Below are positions 50,612-59,841 of a stretch of DNA of 64,000 nucleotides, piece after piece. The translations under genes were made by a program, and so were the position numbers. Numbering within the stretch: the stretch's first letter is position 1; each line of letters begins with the position of its first letter. The DNA is from Desulfitobacterium chlororespirans DSM 11544. Lineage in GTDB: Bacteria > Bacillota > Desulfitobacteriia > Desulfitobacteriales > Desulfitobacteriaceae. The DNA lies in assembly GCF_900143285.1 (NCBI RefSeq), contig NZ_FRDN01000003.1, positions 1 through 64,000 on the forward strand. The letters run 5' to 3'. The notes beneath the pieces are model-generated. The model was not told the origin of the DNA and searched no databases. It was given only the letters and a program-made list of their open reading frames with translations.

Positions 50612-51541
50612 ATGCGTTTAGAACAATTACAACATATTATTGAAGTTTACAATAAAAAATCAATCTCAGAGGCGGCTAGAACCTTTCTGATGAGTCAGCC
50701 GCAGCTTAGTCATTCCATTAAACAGCTTGAGATTGAATTGGGCTATAAGATCTTTCGCCGCAGCAATACCAACCTTATCCCTACAAGCCAGGGTAAAGAA
50801 GTCTTGGCTTTGGCTCAGGAGTTGATCAACTATGTCGAAGAAGTCAAAACTCATGCCAGAGGAACTTCTGTTTTATATGGAAATGTAAGTTTAGCTCTCG
50901 GCCCGGCTGTTTTTAATGCCTTTGCCTCTCCCCTGATGACTTATGTACATCAAAACTATCCCAATGTAAATCTTGCGATTACCGAAGACAGCGCCAAAGA
51001 CGTCATCCGTAAGGTAGAAGAAGGCAACAGTATGCTGGGTATCACAGGCTGGCCTAAGGGACAGGAGCATACCCAACTTAAGCTTTTAGATAGTAAAAAC
51101 ATTGCTTATGAAAAAGTCCTGGACACCGCCTTTAATGTGATCGTTGGCAATAAGCACCCTTTAGCACAAAAAAAACGAGTGACCTTATCTGATCTGCAGA
51201 AAGTGACGTTTGTCGATTATTATGGGATAAATGAAACTTTTCTGCGAATGTCCGGCATCGCCCCCAAAAACGATCAATCCCTTTTCGTCTATGACCGGGA
51301 AATGCTGAAGTTTATTCTCTCTAAGAATAGAGGAGTGGTCATCTTTCCCTCGGTTTTTGCCCACAATGATATCTATTTTAAACAGGGCCTGCTTCAATTA
51401 CGGCCCATCGACGATATCCCTGACAATATTAACGCATCTATGTACCTTATCTATTTTAAGAATGAACCCTTATCGTTTTTATTAGAGCAATTCATTAAAG
51501 TGGTTAAAGAAATTATTCAAAAATCCAGCCAGCAATATTAA
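50612..51541 (+). CDS. LysR-family transcriptional regulator 1
   Basis: 309 residues from the ATG at 50612 (CGAGGT seven bases upstream; seven more codons of open frame lie before it). N-terminal LysR HTH (MRLEQLQHIIEVYNKKSISEAARTFLMSQPQLSHSIKQLEIELGYKIFRR) and a PBP2-type effector domain. Closely paralogous to the next gene, especially in the HTH (MRLEQ..; SQP.(L/F)S.SI...E.ELG.K.F.R). The pair precedes a carboxylate/anion transporter, arylsulfotransferase and [NiFe] hydrogenase genes in the same direction, which they may control. Confidence 0.92.
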   Translation: MRLEQLQHIIEVYNKKSISEAARTFLMSQPQLSHSIKQLEIELGYKIFRRSNTNLIPTSQGKEVLALAQELINYVEEVKTHARGTSVLYGNVSLALGPAVFNAFASPLMTYVHQNYPNVNLAITEDSAKDVIRKVEEGNSMLGITGWPKGQEHTQLKLLDSKNIAYEKVLDTAFNVIVGNKHPLAQKKRVTLSDLQKVTFVDYYGINETFLRMSGIAPKNDQSLFVYDREMLKFILSKNRGVVIFPSVFAHNDIYFKQGLLQLRPIDDIPDNINASMYLIYFKNEPLSFLLEQFIKVVKEIIQKSSQQY

Positions 51542-51558
51542 ACCATCGGGAGGCTTCC

Positions 51559-52524
51559 ATGCGCTTAGAACAGTTTATGCAAATTATTAAAATTGAAGAG
51601 CATCAATCCTTTTCAAAGGCCGCAAAAGATCTGTTCATCAGCCAACCCTCTTTTAGCATCTCCATTAATAATTTTGAAGAGGAACTTGGGTTTAAACTAT
51701 TTGAACGCAATAATAAAAGAGTTGTGCCCACTGAACAGGGAAAGAAAATCCTCTCCCTGGCTAAAAAAATCCTAGACGTTGAAGAGAAGATTAAAGGGAT
51801 TATGGGCGGCAATGACGTCTTAATCCGCAATCTTCAGGTCGCTGTCCCTGCTGCCTGTGCTAATGCTATTTTTTCACAAATCCTGATTGATTTCCGGGAA
51901 CTTTACCCCAGTGTCAATCTGCATGTTCAAGAAGCCCGCTTCTATGAAATTATCGACATGATGGAAAAAGGAGTCTACTCCCTCGGGGTGATAGCCAGCC
52001 CCAAAAACCAGGAGCAAGAACTCTTAAAAAAGCTTACAGGCAAAGGTATTGCCTGTGAGATGATTCCAGGAAAAGACAACTTAAATATGAATCTTTTTAT
52101 TAGCAGCCGTAATTCTTTAGCCTATCAAGAATCAGTCAGCATAACGGACCTTCAAAATCTTATCACCATTTCCTACAAAGAGAACTTTACCTTTGCCTTA
52201 AAAGAAATGGACGATATCAACAAACACGTATTTACTTTATCCAGCTACTTTTCTCCTTCAAATAAAGAAATCATTGTTCAAGATATTGAACTTGTTAAAA
52301 TGCTCATCAGTGAAAATTTAGGATACGCTATTTTCCCGAACATCTTTTCCATAAATAATTTATATGTAAAAAAAGGCCTTATAAAAGCACTCCCCATTAG
52401 GGAGTTCAATGATCTCTACAATCATTGCATTCTTTACTCCAGTAAAGAGCCTCTCTCTCTTATTGAAAAAAAGTTGTTAATTCTTGTACGACAATCCCTT
52501 AAAAACACCATTATAAATCAGTAA
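51559..52524 (+). CDS. LysR-family transcriptional regulator 2
   Basis: 321 residues; begins 18 bp after the stop of regulator 1, with GGGAGG at proper spacing. HTH: MRLEQFMQIIKIEEHQSFSKAAKDLFISQPSFSISINNFEEELGFKLFERN. The effector domain diverges more from regulator 1 than the HTH does, as expected after duplication with a change of ligand. Ended by a good terminator before the transporter gene, so the transporter has its own promoter. Confidence 0.92.
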   Translation: MRLEQFMQIIKIEEHQSFSKAAKDLFISQPSFSISINNFEEELGFKLFERNNKRVVPTEQGKKILSLAKKILDVEEKIKGIMGGNDVLIRNLQVAVPAACANAIFSQILIDFRELYPSVNLHVQEARFYEIIDMMEKGVYSLGVIASPKNQEQELLKKLTGKGIACEMIPGKDNLNMNLFISSRNSLAYQESVSITDLQNLITISYKENFTFALKEMDDINKHVFTLSSYFSPSNKEIIVQDIELVKMLISENLGYAIFPNIFSINNLYVKKGLIKALPIREFNDLYNHCILYSSKEPLSLIEKKLLILVRQSLKNTIINQ

Positions 52525-52564
52525 ATTATTTCGCTTAAGCTCTAAAACTCCAACATTCCGTACG

Positions 52565-52590
52565 AACACAAGGTTATTTGCCTTGTGTTT
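52565..52590 (+). terminator. Terminator after tandem LysR genes
   Basis: AACACAAGG pairs with CCTTGTGTT over seven bases, followed by TATTTTATTTTT-like run, 40 bp after the stop. Confidence 0.8.
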
Positions 52591-52701
52591 ATTTTATTTT
52601 TCACATGCTCTTCATAATAAAACCTATATTATACAAACCTATAGCTCCACCCTAAAATAGAAAGCAATCACAATCACATATTAACATAGGAGGTTAACAC
52701 T

Positions 52702-54186
52702 ATGGCTGTTAAACACATTGAAGAGTCCTCATCGCCACAGGTCACCCCCCAACCCGGAATGGACAAAGAACTTATCAAGGTCTTATTCTTTTTTGTGATT
52801 GCAGGTTTAGGATGGATTCTACCGGCACCGGCTCCTATTACCCCTATTGGTATGAAAGTATTTTTCGTATTCATCGCAACAGTATATGGCTGGACTATAT
52901 CTGAAAAAGTTTGGCCGAGCTTATTTGCCTGCTTAGCGTTCCCTCTTACAGGGGTAGCAACTATGAAAGAATTTGTTGCCATGGGCTGGGGCAGCGATGT
53001 TTTTTATTTCATGGTGCTTGCCTTTATACTCGTTAAGTTCTTGGAAGAAGCTGGTGTAAGCCAATTCCTGGCCTCTTGGCTCATGAGCCGCAAAGCTCTC
53101 CAAGGGCATCCCTGGCGCCTGATTTTTATGGTCTTGTTCACAGCTTATCTTGTTTGCAGCTTAGTTAATATCTTTATCGGTATGCTCTTAGTATGGCAAA
53201 TCGTCTATACCATGACCGATACCATTAAGCAAAAACCTTTTGATAAATTCCCTACTCTAATGGTTTTCGGGATTGCTATGATGGGAGGACTGAGCCTCTG
53301 TGCCATGCCTTGGGGCGGTAATGCTATCGTGAACCTCGGGGTATATGCCAACCTTATGGGTGAGCCAGGAAACATGATACGTTATATGGCTTTTAGCTTG
53401 CCTGTAGGGGTAATCTCCATATTTGCCTACCTTCTTCTCTGCAAATATGTTTTTAGGCTTGATATCACATCCTTAAAGAAATTAACCAATGACTTAATTA
53501 ACCCCGAGGATTTAAACGTAACCCCCATCAAAAAAATCGCTCTGGTTTCTTTAGGAGCTTTCATTGTTCTATTGCTGTTACCAAGTGTCTTGCCAAAGGG
53601 AAATGCTTTTGCTAATCTGCTGAACCATATGGGCGTAGTGGGCGTTATTGTACTGGTCTTTGGCGTACTCTCCCTGATAAAAAGTAACGACCAAAATATT
53701 TTTAACTTCGCAGCGCTGGCGACTAAAGGCGTACCTTGGAACATGGTGGCCATGGTTCTTGTCATCTTAGCCATCGGCGGCTGTCTAATGAACCCCAAAA
53801 CAGGTGTCAATGAATTCCTCCAGCTCAACGTGGCTCCCATACTTACCAGTTTATCCCCACTCATGTTCGTTGTGGTTATTACTCTTATTACCGTTTTCCT
53901 CACCAACTTCATGATTAACATGGTTGTGGTTGCCCTTTTCTTACCTGTGGTCATCAGTATGTCCACTACTTTAGGCATCAATCCCGAACAGGTTTCTTAC
54001 TTAGTCATGGTCGCCAGCAGCATTGCCATCTTAACTCCGGCTGCCTCTGCCGCGTCCGCTATCTTGTTCCCCAATACCAAATGGATTCGCCCTAAAGATG
54101 TCTACCAATATGGATTCCCCACAGTCATCGCGATTACTGCTATAGCCATTTCCTGGAGCTACGTATCAGGCTTGTTTTTGTACTGA
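52702..54186 (+). CDS. DASS/ion-transporter-superfamily anion symporter
   Basis: 494 residues, about 11-13 membrane helices. Motif-level features: AMPWGGNAIVNLGVYANLMG (helix-break binding loop, ~195-215) and ILTPAASAASAILFPNTKWI (~430-450), the second loop; the usual SNT triad is not evident at the first site. Family members move di/tricarboxylates, sulfate or related anions. AGGAGG nine bases before the ATG. Followed by the arylsulfotransferase gene, so a sulfonated or carboxylated aromatic acid is a plausible substrate. Confidence 0.85.
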   Translation: MAVKHIEESSSPQVTPQPGMDKELIKVLFFFVIAGLGWILPAPAPITPIGMKVFFVFIATVYGWTISEKVWPSLFACLAFPLTGVATMKEFVAMGWGSDVFYFMVLAFILVKFLEEAGVSQFLASWLMSRKALQGHPWRLIFMVLFTAYLVCSLVNIFIGMLLVWQIVYTMTDTIKQKPFDKFPTLMVFGIAMMGGLSLCAMPWGGNAIVNLGVYANLMGEPGNMIRYMAFSLPVGVISIFAYLLLCKYVFRLDITSLKKLTNDLINPEDLNVTPIKKIALVSLGAFIVLLLLPSVLPKGNAFANLLNHMGVVGVIVLVFGVLSLIKSNDQNIFNFAALATKGVPWNMVAMVLVILAIGGCLMNPKTGVNEFLQLNVAPILTSLSPLMFVVVITLITVFLTNFMINMVVVALFLPVVISMSTTLGINPEQVSYLVMVASSIAILTPAASAASAILFPNTKWIRPKDVYQYGFPTVIAITAIAISWSYVSGLFLY

Positions 54187-54304
54187 TTTTACACTTAAGA
54201 GGCTTTGAAGCTCTCTTTTTCGGACTTCTCTTCATAAGCCTTAGCTATGGTTTAAGGTGCTATGAAGTTGAATCAAATACATTTGAATCTTAGGAGGTTT
54301 TAGT

Positions 54305-55726
54305 ATGGGTCATCCAAGCGTACATCCCACAGGAGTCACTATCTACAATCCGGAAAAATGTTTTAATGGCTACACTCTTTTTCCTGCCAATGAGCATGGG
54401 GCAACCTTAATTGATATGAATGGCGGCGTGGTCAGCTTCTGGAAAGACTTCCAAGGTTTCCCTAACAAACTTTTAAAAGGCGGCTATATTATGGGCAGCC
54501 TTGGAGAAAGAAATGTTCTCTGTGGTTATCAGGATCAAATCGATCTGGTCCAAATCGATTGGGACGGCAATATCATCTGGAAATTTGATAAACATGAATT
54601 TATCGAAGATCCCGATGAAGAGCCCCAATGGATGGCAAGGCAGCACCATGATTACCAAAGAGAAGGCAATCCGGTGGGCTATTATGTACCTGGCATGGAA
54701 TGTAAAGTAGACAGCGGGAACACTCTCATACTTACTCATCGCAATTGCCATAATAAAAAAATGACCGACAAGAAACTTCACGATGACACCATCATTGAAG
54801 TGGACTGGGAAGGAAATACTGTCTGGGAATGGAAATGTCATGAACATTTTGACGAGTATGGTTTTACCAATGGAGCTAAAAACGCCTTATACAGAGATCC
54901 CAATATGACTCCGGCAGGTGCTGACTGGATGCACATTAACTCCATCAGCGTTCTCGGACCTAATAAATGGTATGATGCAGGAGATGAGCGCTTCCATCCG
55001 GATAACATCATCTTTGATGGCCGGGAAACCAATATTCTAGCTATTATTTCCAAAGAAACCGGAAAAATCGTTTGGAAGCTGGGTCCAAACTATGATGAAA
55101 ACGAAGCTACAAAAAAAATTGGAGTCATCATCGGCCAGCACCATGTTCACATGATTCCGAAAGGCCTTCCTGGAGAAGGAAATATCTTAATCTTTGATAA
55201 CGGCGGCTGGGCAGGCTATGACCATCCCAACCAATTCACTTCTACGGGTAATAAAGCGGTTCGCCGTGATTTCTCTCGAGTCCTGGAGATCGATCCCACC
55301 ACCCTGGAAATCGTATGGCAATTTTCACCTGCTGAGATGGGACATGGGATGCCCTTCCATGCCTCCCATTTCTATAGCCCCTTCATCAGCAGTGCCCAAC
55401 GGCTCCCTAACGGCAACACCCTCATTACCGAGGGCTCTGACGGGCGTTTGCTGGAAGTAACCAGCGATCACGAACTGGTCTGGGAATACATCTCACCCTA
55501 TTGGGGAAAACAAATGCCCATTAATATGATTTACCGTGCTTATCGTTATCCCTATGATTATGTCCCTCAGTTGGAGCAGCCTGAGGAGGTTGCCATTGAG
55601 CGCATGGATAATACCACCTTCAAACTCCCCGGCGCTAAAGGCAATGAACCTCAAAGAGTCATCGAAGTTGCCGGTACTAAAGGCTATGGTGAATCCGTCG
55701 GTTTCTGCGTTCAAAAAGATGAGTAG
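54305..55726 (+). CDS. Arylsulfotransferase (ASST)-family protein, cytoplasmic
   Basis: 473 residues, beta-propeller made of repeated W-D/E-x-G-x-x-x-W units (IDWDGNIIWKFD, VDWEGNTVWEWK, ISKETGKIVWKLG, IDPTTLEIVWQF). Conserved histidines lie in ADWMHINSIS (H210), IGQHHVHMIP (H279/H280/H282) and PFHASHFYSP (H352/H355); the ASST mechanism uses a sulfohistidine. PAPS-independent transfer of sulfate between phenols is the family reaction. Unlike the periplasmic E. coli enzyme there is no signal peptide and no dsbA/dsbB-like partner, so the enzyme acts in the cytosol. AGGAGG upstream of the ATG. Confidence 0.85.
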   Translation: MGHPSVHPTGVTIYNPEKCFNGYTLFPANEHGATLIDMNGGVVSFWKDFQGFPNKLLKGGYIMGSLGERNVLCGYQDQIDLVQIDWDGNIIWKFDKHEFIEDPDEEPQWMARQHHDYQREGNPVGYYVPGMECKVDSGNTLILTHRNCHNKKMTDKKLHDDTIIEVDWEGNTVWEWKCHEHFDEYGFTNGAKNALYRDPNMTPAGADWMHINSISVLGPNKWYDAGDERFHPDNIIFDGRETNILAIISKETGKIVWKLGPNYDENEATKKIGVIIGQHHVHMIPKGLPGEGNILIFDNGGWAGYDHPNQFTSTGNKAVRRDFSRVLEIDPTTLEIVWQFSPAEMGHGMPFHASHFYSPFISSAQRLPNGNTLITEGSDGRLLEVTSDHELVWEYISPYWGKQMPINMIYRAYRYPYDYVPQLEQPEEVAIERMDNTTFKLPGAKGNEPQRVIEVAGTKGYGESVGFCVQKDE

Positions 55727-55745
55727 TTAAAAGTTAACTGAGTGG

Positions 55746-55781
55746 CCGCTGTTCAAGGAACTTAAGTTCCTTGAACAGCGG
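55746..55781 (+). terminator. 16-bp perfect terminator hairpin after arylsulfotransferase gene
   Basis: CCGCTGTTCAAGGAAC pairs perfectly with GTTCCTTGAACAGCGG around TTAA; TCCTTTATTTC follows. Separates the ASST gene from the hydrogenase operon. Confidence 0.85.
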
Positions 55782-55943
55782 TCCTTTATTTCACAGTTAG
55801 ACGTAGATTAACAGTGTCTGGGATGCAATTCATACATTCATTTTAGCCAAATAGCACTATGCCACTATTTACATGTACTGCTCTACCTGGGCGGATTTTT
55901 TTACATATTCTGGGGATAATAATTTATTGAGGAGGGTTATGCC

Positions 55944-57068
55944 GTGCTTAATCGTCGAGAATTTCTTAAGCTGGTGGTCAAAGGAGCAATTCTGGGCAAC
56001 TTCATCAGTTTAGTAACCCCCGAACTGGAAAAAGCCCTCGCACAAGGAGAAATTAATAGACTTCCCATTATTATGGTGGAGACAGGAACCTGTACCGGAG
56101 ACAGCATCTCCTTGGATAATATCTGGTCACCCACTCTATCCGATATATTTACCAACATTACTGAATGGCGTTATGACTGGACCATGATGCAATCACAAGG
56201 GAAGCTGGCCTATGACGTTTTGTTGGAGACAGAAAAAAATCAAGCTCATGAATTTGTCCTTCTTGTTCAGGGAGCTATGATTCGTCGGGATGGAGGCCAT
56301 TATAACTACGCCGGATTGGAAAACGGCCAACTGATCACTGGTCTGGATTTGGTACGCAGACTGGGGCTAAAAGCCAAATACGTAGTGGCTGTCGGTCATT
56401 GCGCTACCTATGGAGGGCCCGTCGCCGGATACCCTAATCCTACACAATGTACAGGAGTACAAAACATCTTACCTGAGCGCCGGGTGATCAATGTCTCCGG
56501 ATGCCCCGCCCACCCGGATTGGATTGTGGGTACCCTCCTTCATTTAGCTCTTTATGGGGAACCCGAATTGGAGAAATTCGGCCGGCCGAAAATGTTTTAT
56601 GGAGAGACTATCCATAATAATTGCCCCCGTCGTCGCTACTACGACCAGGGCATATTCGCCACAGATATCGGTCAAAAAGAATGCCTCTACCGGGTAGGCT
56701 GCAAAGGCCCGGTCACTTATGCTGATTGCCCTATTCGTCGCTGGAACGATCGTTATAACTGGCCTATAGGGTGCAATTCTCCCTGTATCGGCTGTACCGA
56801 ACCCGGTTATCCTGATCTTATGGAGCCCTTTACCGCCCATTTCCCCGATATCCCTTTTCCAGGAGGAAGCCGGGCGACAACGGATCGAATCGGCAGAGGG
56901 GTCTTGGGCGTGGCTGCTTTAGGGATCGGTGGCCACTTTTTAACCTCTTTTTATAATGGTCGCCTTCATCGCAATATCATTAAGTCCACCATTAAGGGAA
57001 AGAAAAAGGTTAAGGTAAAAAAGGTTAAAGTCTGTCATTACTATCGGCCGAAAGAACCAAAGGAGTGA
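55944..57068 (+). CDS. [NiFe] hydrogenase small subunit, Tat-exported, Asp in proximal-cluster motif
   Basis: 374 residues; GTG start with GAGGAGGG eight bases upstream. Tat signal: NRREFLK with R4R5, then a hydrophobic stretch to ~33. The proximal-cluster opening is VETGTC50TGD53SISL, where standard enzymes have CxxC, so Asp53 replaces the second Cys; the later ligands GHCATYGG and SGCPAHPDW are present. Distal and medial clusters: IHNNCPRRRYYDQG, ECLYRVGCKGPVTYADCP and CNSPCIGC. A C-terminal helix (GVLGVAALGIGGHFLTSFY) plus a Lys-rich tail anchors it. A 3Cys-1Asp proximal cluster is known from group 1h enzymes, so this may be oxygen-tolerant or simply divergent. Overlaps the large-subunit gene by four bases. 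Confidence 0.92.
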   Translation: MLNRREFLKLVVKGAILGNFISLVTPELEKALAQGEINRLPIIMVETGTCTGDSISLDNIWSPTLSDIFTNITEWRYDWTMMQSQGKLAYDVLLETEKNQAHEFVLLVQGAMIRRDGGHYNYAGLENGQLITGLDLVRRLGLKAKYVVAVGHCATYGGPVAGYPNPTQCTGVQNILPERRVINVSGCPAHPDWIVGTLLHLALYGEPELEKFGRPKMFYGETIHNNCPRRRYYDQGIFATDIGQKECLYRVGCKGPVTYADCPIRRWNDRYNWPIGCNSPCIGCTEPGYPDLMEPFTAHFPDIPFPGGSRATTDRIGRGVLGVAALGIGGHFLTSFYNGRLHRNIIKSTIKGKKKVKVKKVKVCHYYRPKEPKE

Positions 57069-58468
57069 GCTTGCTGGAAAAGAAAGTTATCTTTCCATTT
57101 ACCCGTATTCATAATCCAATGTTAGTGGAAGCTTATCTGGAAAACGGCGTTATCCAAGATGCCTTTATCTCGGATACTCTTTACCGGGGCTTTGAGCAAA
57201 TTCTCGAAGGCCGTCCTGCTTTTGATATGCCTTATTATACTCAGCGCATCTGTGGCATATGTTCCTCTGTTCATGCTGTAGCAGCAGCTTTTGCTGTAGA
57301 ACAAGCACTGGGCATGACTGTTCCCGCCAATGGATTGATCCAACGCAATCTTATTATGGGCAGTGATTTTCTGCAGAATCATATTCGGCATTTCTATCTC
57401 ATGAGTATGCCGGATTATTTTAAGGGACCTGACATCCCTCCTTTTACACCTCATTTAGAGGGCGATATCCGATTTAATACTGAAGAGAACCAACGCATGA
57501 CGGAGCATTATTTTCAAGCTGTGGAGATTTCCCGGGATGCTCATGCCGCCTTCGGTGTATTCGGAGGAAAGGCTCCCCATGGGCACGGAATCGTACCCGG
57601 TGGATGCACCATGCATGTGGATGCCGATAAAATCAATCGCTATCGAGGCTATTTGAGCAAAATTCTCGAATTTATCAATAATGTTATGATACCCGATATG
57701 GAGTTCCTGGTGGAACGCTACCCGGAGTATGTCCACCTAGGAAAAGGCAATGGTAACTTTCTCTCAGTGGGAGGCTTCACACAACCGGATGGCGGTACCT
57801 TATTCCCTCACGGAATTGTGCTCGAAGATAAACACCAGCCCTTTGATGACCGGTTAATCCTGGAGGAAGTGACAACGGCCTGGTATAAGCCAACACACCC
57901 TGCTCACCCTTGGCAGGGAATAACCGAGCCGGACAAAAGTCAACCTCAAGGTTATACCTGGGTCAAGGCTCCCCGCTACCAGGGGTATGCCCTGGAAGTA
58001 GGCCCCTTAGCCCGCGCCGTGATAGCTAAGGAAAAAATTATCGGCTATGGGACCATCGGCCGTCATTGGTCCCGGGTCATGGAAACCAAGAAGATTGCCG
58101 AGGCGGCCATGATTTGGCTGGAACGCCTGGTTCCTGGGGCAGAGACTTTAAATACTAAGGTCCAGCAGGAATCCGGTATGGGTATCGGCTATGTGGAGGC
58201 CATGCGAGGGGCTTTAGGCCATTGGGTAAAAATCGAAAAGGGGCGGGTTAAACATTATCAAATCATAACACCATCGACTTGGAACTTTAGTTCGCGGGAT
58301 GAAGCCGGTAACTGCAGTGTAGGGGAATTATCCATTCGCGGCCTCACCATCAAGCATCCGGAACTAAAAGAAGCCGGAAGAGTGATTCGCTCCTTCGACC
58401 CTTGCTTTTCCTGCAGTGTGCATCTCATCGATGGAGAACAACTCCGTACTTTAGATGTCCGGGTCTGA
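57065..58468 (+). CDS. [NiFe] hydrogenase large subunit
   Basis: 467 residues, GTG start overlapping the previous stop (GTGA); a TTG two codons later is an alternative. N-terminal active-site pair in RICGICSSVHAVAAA (C63, C66), C-terminal pair in DPCFSCSVH (C447, C450), so all four Ni-Fe ligands are present. The tail of 14 residues after His453 (LIDGEQLRTLDVRV) would be removed by a maturation endopeptidase, which is not encoded in this window. No signal peptide: export on the back of the small subunit. A periplasmic-side (extracytoplasmic) uptake hydrogenase feeding electrons to the cytochrome b encoded next. Confidence 0.95.
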   Translation: MSLLEKKVIFPFTRIHNPMLVEAYLENGVIQDAFISDTLYRGFEQILEGRPAFDMPYYTQRICGICSSVHAVAAAFAVEQALGMTVPANGLIQRNLIMGSDFLQNHIRHFYLMSMPDYFKGPDIPPFTPHLEGDIRFNTEENQRMTEHYFQAVEISRDAHAAFGVFGGKAPHGHGIVPGGCTMHVDADKINRYRGYLSKILEFINNVMIPDMEFLVERYPEYVHLGKGNGNFLSVGGFTQPDGGTLFPHGIVLEDKHQPFDDRLILEEVTTAWYKPTHPAHPWQGITEPDKSQPQGYTWVKAPRYQGYALEVGPLARAVIAKEKIIGYGTIGRHWSRVMETKKIAEAAMIWLERLVPGAETLNTKVQQESGMGIGYVEAMRGALGHWVKIEKGRVKHYQIITPSTWNFSSRDEAGNCSVGELSIRGLTIKHPELKEAGRVIRSFDPCFSCSVHLIDGEQLRTLDVRV

Positions 58469-58556
58469 CTATTATGAAAGACTTAAATCGTAAAAAACCA
58501 AAAACCTGACTTTACACACAGGCGTGAACGGTTTTAGTGGGAGCGGAGGTGAAATC

Positions 58557-59273
58557 GTGAAATGCAATAAAAAAAACCAAGATTCTCAACCCCAGCTTAA
58601 ACTCCGCAAGCCGGTCGTTAAAGAATTAAATAAAGATCAGTTAATTAATCATATTGAGATGAGACAACCTGCTTCAGTCCGCTTTTTCCATTGGGGATTT
58701 GCCTTTTCTCTTATTGCAATTATTCTTACCGGTCTGATCCTTCATCAGCCTCCCCCCTTTCTGGCGTTGCCCTATGGCAAAGTCTTCGTGATGCATGTGA
58801 GCTTTGGCTGGCTGGCCTCGGCTTTTTTCATCTTTCGTTTAGTGGATATGCTCATGCGCAAGGATAAAACACTCCTTCTCTCTTGGCAGGATATCAAGAA
58901 CCTTCCCAAAGTTTTTGCCTATTATTTTTATCTCCGTTCCAATCTTCCTCCTTATGGGCGGTATAATTCAGGACAAAAAGTGATTTTCACCAGCTGGTTT
59001 CTGCTTTTTCCTTTTCTGGTCTTCATCTCCCTAGCCTCCTACTGGGCGGGTGAACGCCTGGATTGGGTTATAAAGCTCTTAGGCGGTATCCAAGTCCTGC
59101 GCATAATTAAATATTTTGGAGCCATTTACTTTGCTTCCACCATTCTTCTCCATATCTACCTGGGCCTCACAGAAAATCTTAACAAACTCCAGGCCATGGT
59201 TACAGGGTATGAGCAGAAGAACTCTGAAAAAAGCCCCGCCTACCAAAGTCCAGATTATCATACTAAACGATAG
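58557..59273 (+). CDS. Cytochrome b561-type hydrogenase membrane subunit
   Basis: 238 residues from the GTG at 58557 (GGAGGTG eight bases upstream). Four hydrophobic helices; probable heme ligands include H66 or so in PASVRFFHWGFAFSLIAII (FHW), another His in KVFVMHVSFGWLASAFF, and HIYLGLTENLN at the last helix. Resembles the HyaC/HupC family, quinone-reducing subunit of group 1 hydrogenases. Preceded by a charged ~45-residue cytosolic extension not usual for the family. Completes the small-large-cytochrome b operon. Ended by a strong terminator. Confidence 0.85.
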   Translation: MKCNKKNQDSQPQLKLRKPVVKELNKDQLINHIEMRQPASVRFFHWGFAFSLIAIILTGLILHQPPPFLALPYGKVFVMHVSFGWLASAFFIFRLVDMLMRKDKTLLLSWQDIKNLPKVFAYYFYLRSNLPPYGRYNSGQKVIFTSWFLLFPFLVFISLASYWAGERLDWVIKLLGGIQVLRIIKYFGAIYFASTILLHIYLGLTENLNKLQAMVTGYEQKNSEKSPAYQSPDYHTKR

Positions 59274-59301
59274 TGAGGCATGTCGAGCCGCTGAGGCAAA
59301 C

Positions 59302-59332
59302 AAAAAAGTTCCTTGCTTAAAGGAACTTTTTT
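59302..59332 (+). terminator. Terminator after hydrogenase operon
   Basis: AAAAAAGTTCCTT pairs perfectly with AAGGAACTTTTTT over a five-base loop; the T-run is part of the stem end. Works in both directions and also ends the leftward gene after 59363. Confidence 0.8.
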
Positions 59333-59362
59333 ATACTTATTTTAATCTATCTTATACTGTAC

Positions 59363-59740
59363 TTAATTCCAGCCTTGTAAGACCGTCCTTAAAATCTTCC
59401 CTGAACGGGTCATAGGCAGCTTTTCTTTGATTTTAACATCGATGGTGCACCGAAGGGAAAAATGTTCCCGAACATAGTGAACAACATCTTGAGTAAAGCG
59501 CTCATAGTCCGCATCACTGCCCAGGCCATCTTCCAGTGCCAAATACACACTTAAAATCTGACACTGTGTAAGATCATCGGACTTAGCCACCACACCAGCT
59601 TCTAAAACCCGCGGAAAATCCATTAAAACAGACTCCAATTGATAGTAGCTGATGGTATTCGTTCCCGAACGGAATCCATCCATGAATACTCCGTCCCACA
59701 TATCTCTTTCTTTTGCTAAAGCGATCTCTGCTCCACCCAT
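59363..59740 (-). CDS. Stand-alone AMP-binding enzyme C-terminal domain
   Basis: 125 residues from the ATG at 59740 (GAGGAGG seven bases upstream). Matches the C-terminal lid domain of acyl-CoA/aryl-CoA synthetases: DGFRSGTNTISYYQLESVLMDFPRVLEAGVVAKSDD (loose form of the G-x-x-I-x-x-x-E-(I/V)-E motif), then KIKEKLPMTRSGKILRTVL, containing the catalytic Lys of the A10 motif. The large adenylation domain is absent, and the upstream sequence holds no trace of it. Either a remnant with its own start or a free module, possibly for an enzyme encoded elsewhere. Confidence 0.75.
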   Translation of the reverse strand: MGGAEIALAKERDMWDGVFMDGFRSGTNTISYYQLESVLMDFPRVLEAGVVAKSDDLTQCQILSVYLALEDGLGSDADYERFTQDVVHYVREHFSLRCTIDVKIKEKLPMTRSGKILRTVLQGWN

Positions 59741-59841
59741 TCTAACTCCTCCTCTAAAGACGGTTCCGTTCACTTTAAGGTCTTTTTATTTATTATAGAC
59801 TGTTATTTCATTTTCCTCTATAATTCTCTCCGAATTGTCTG

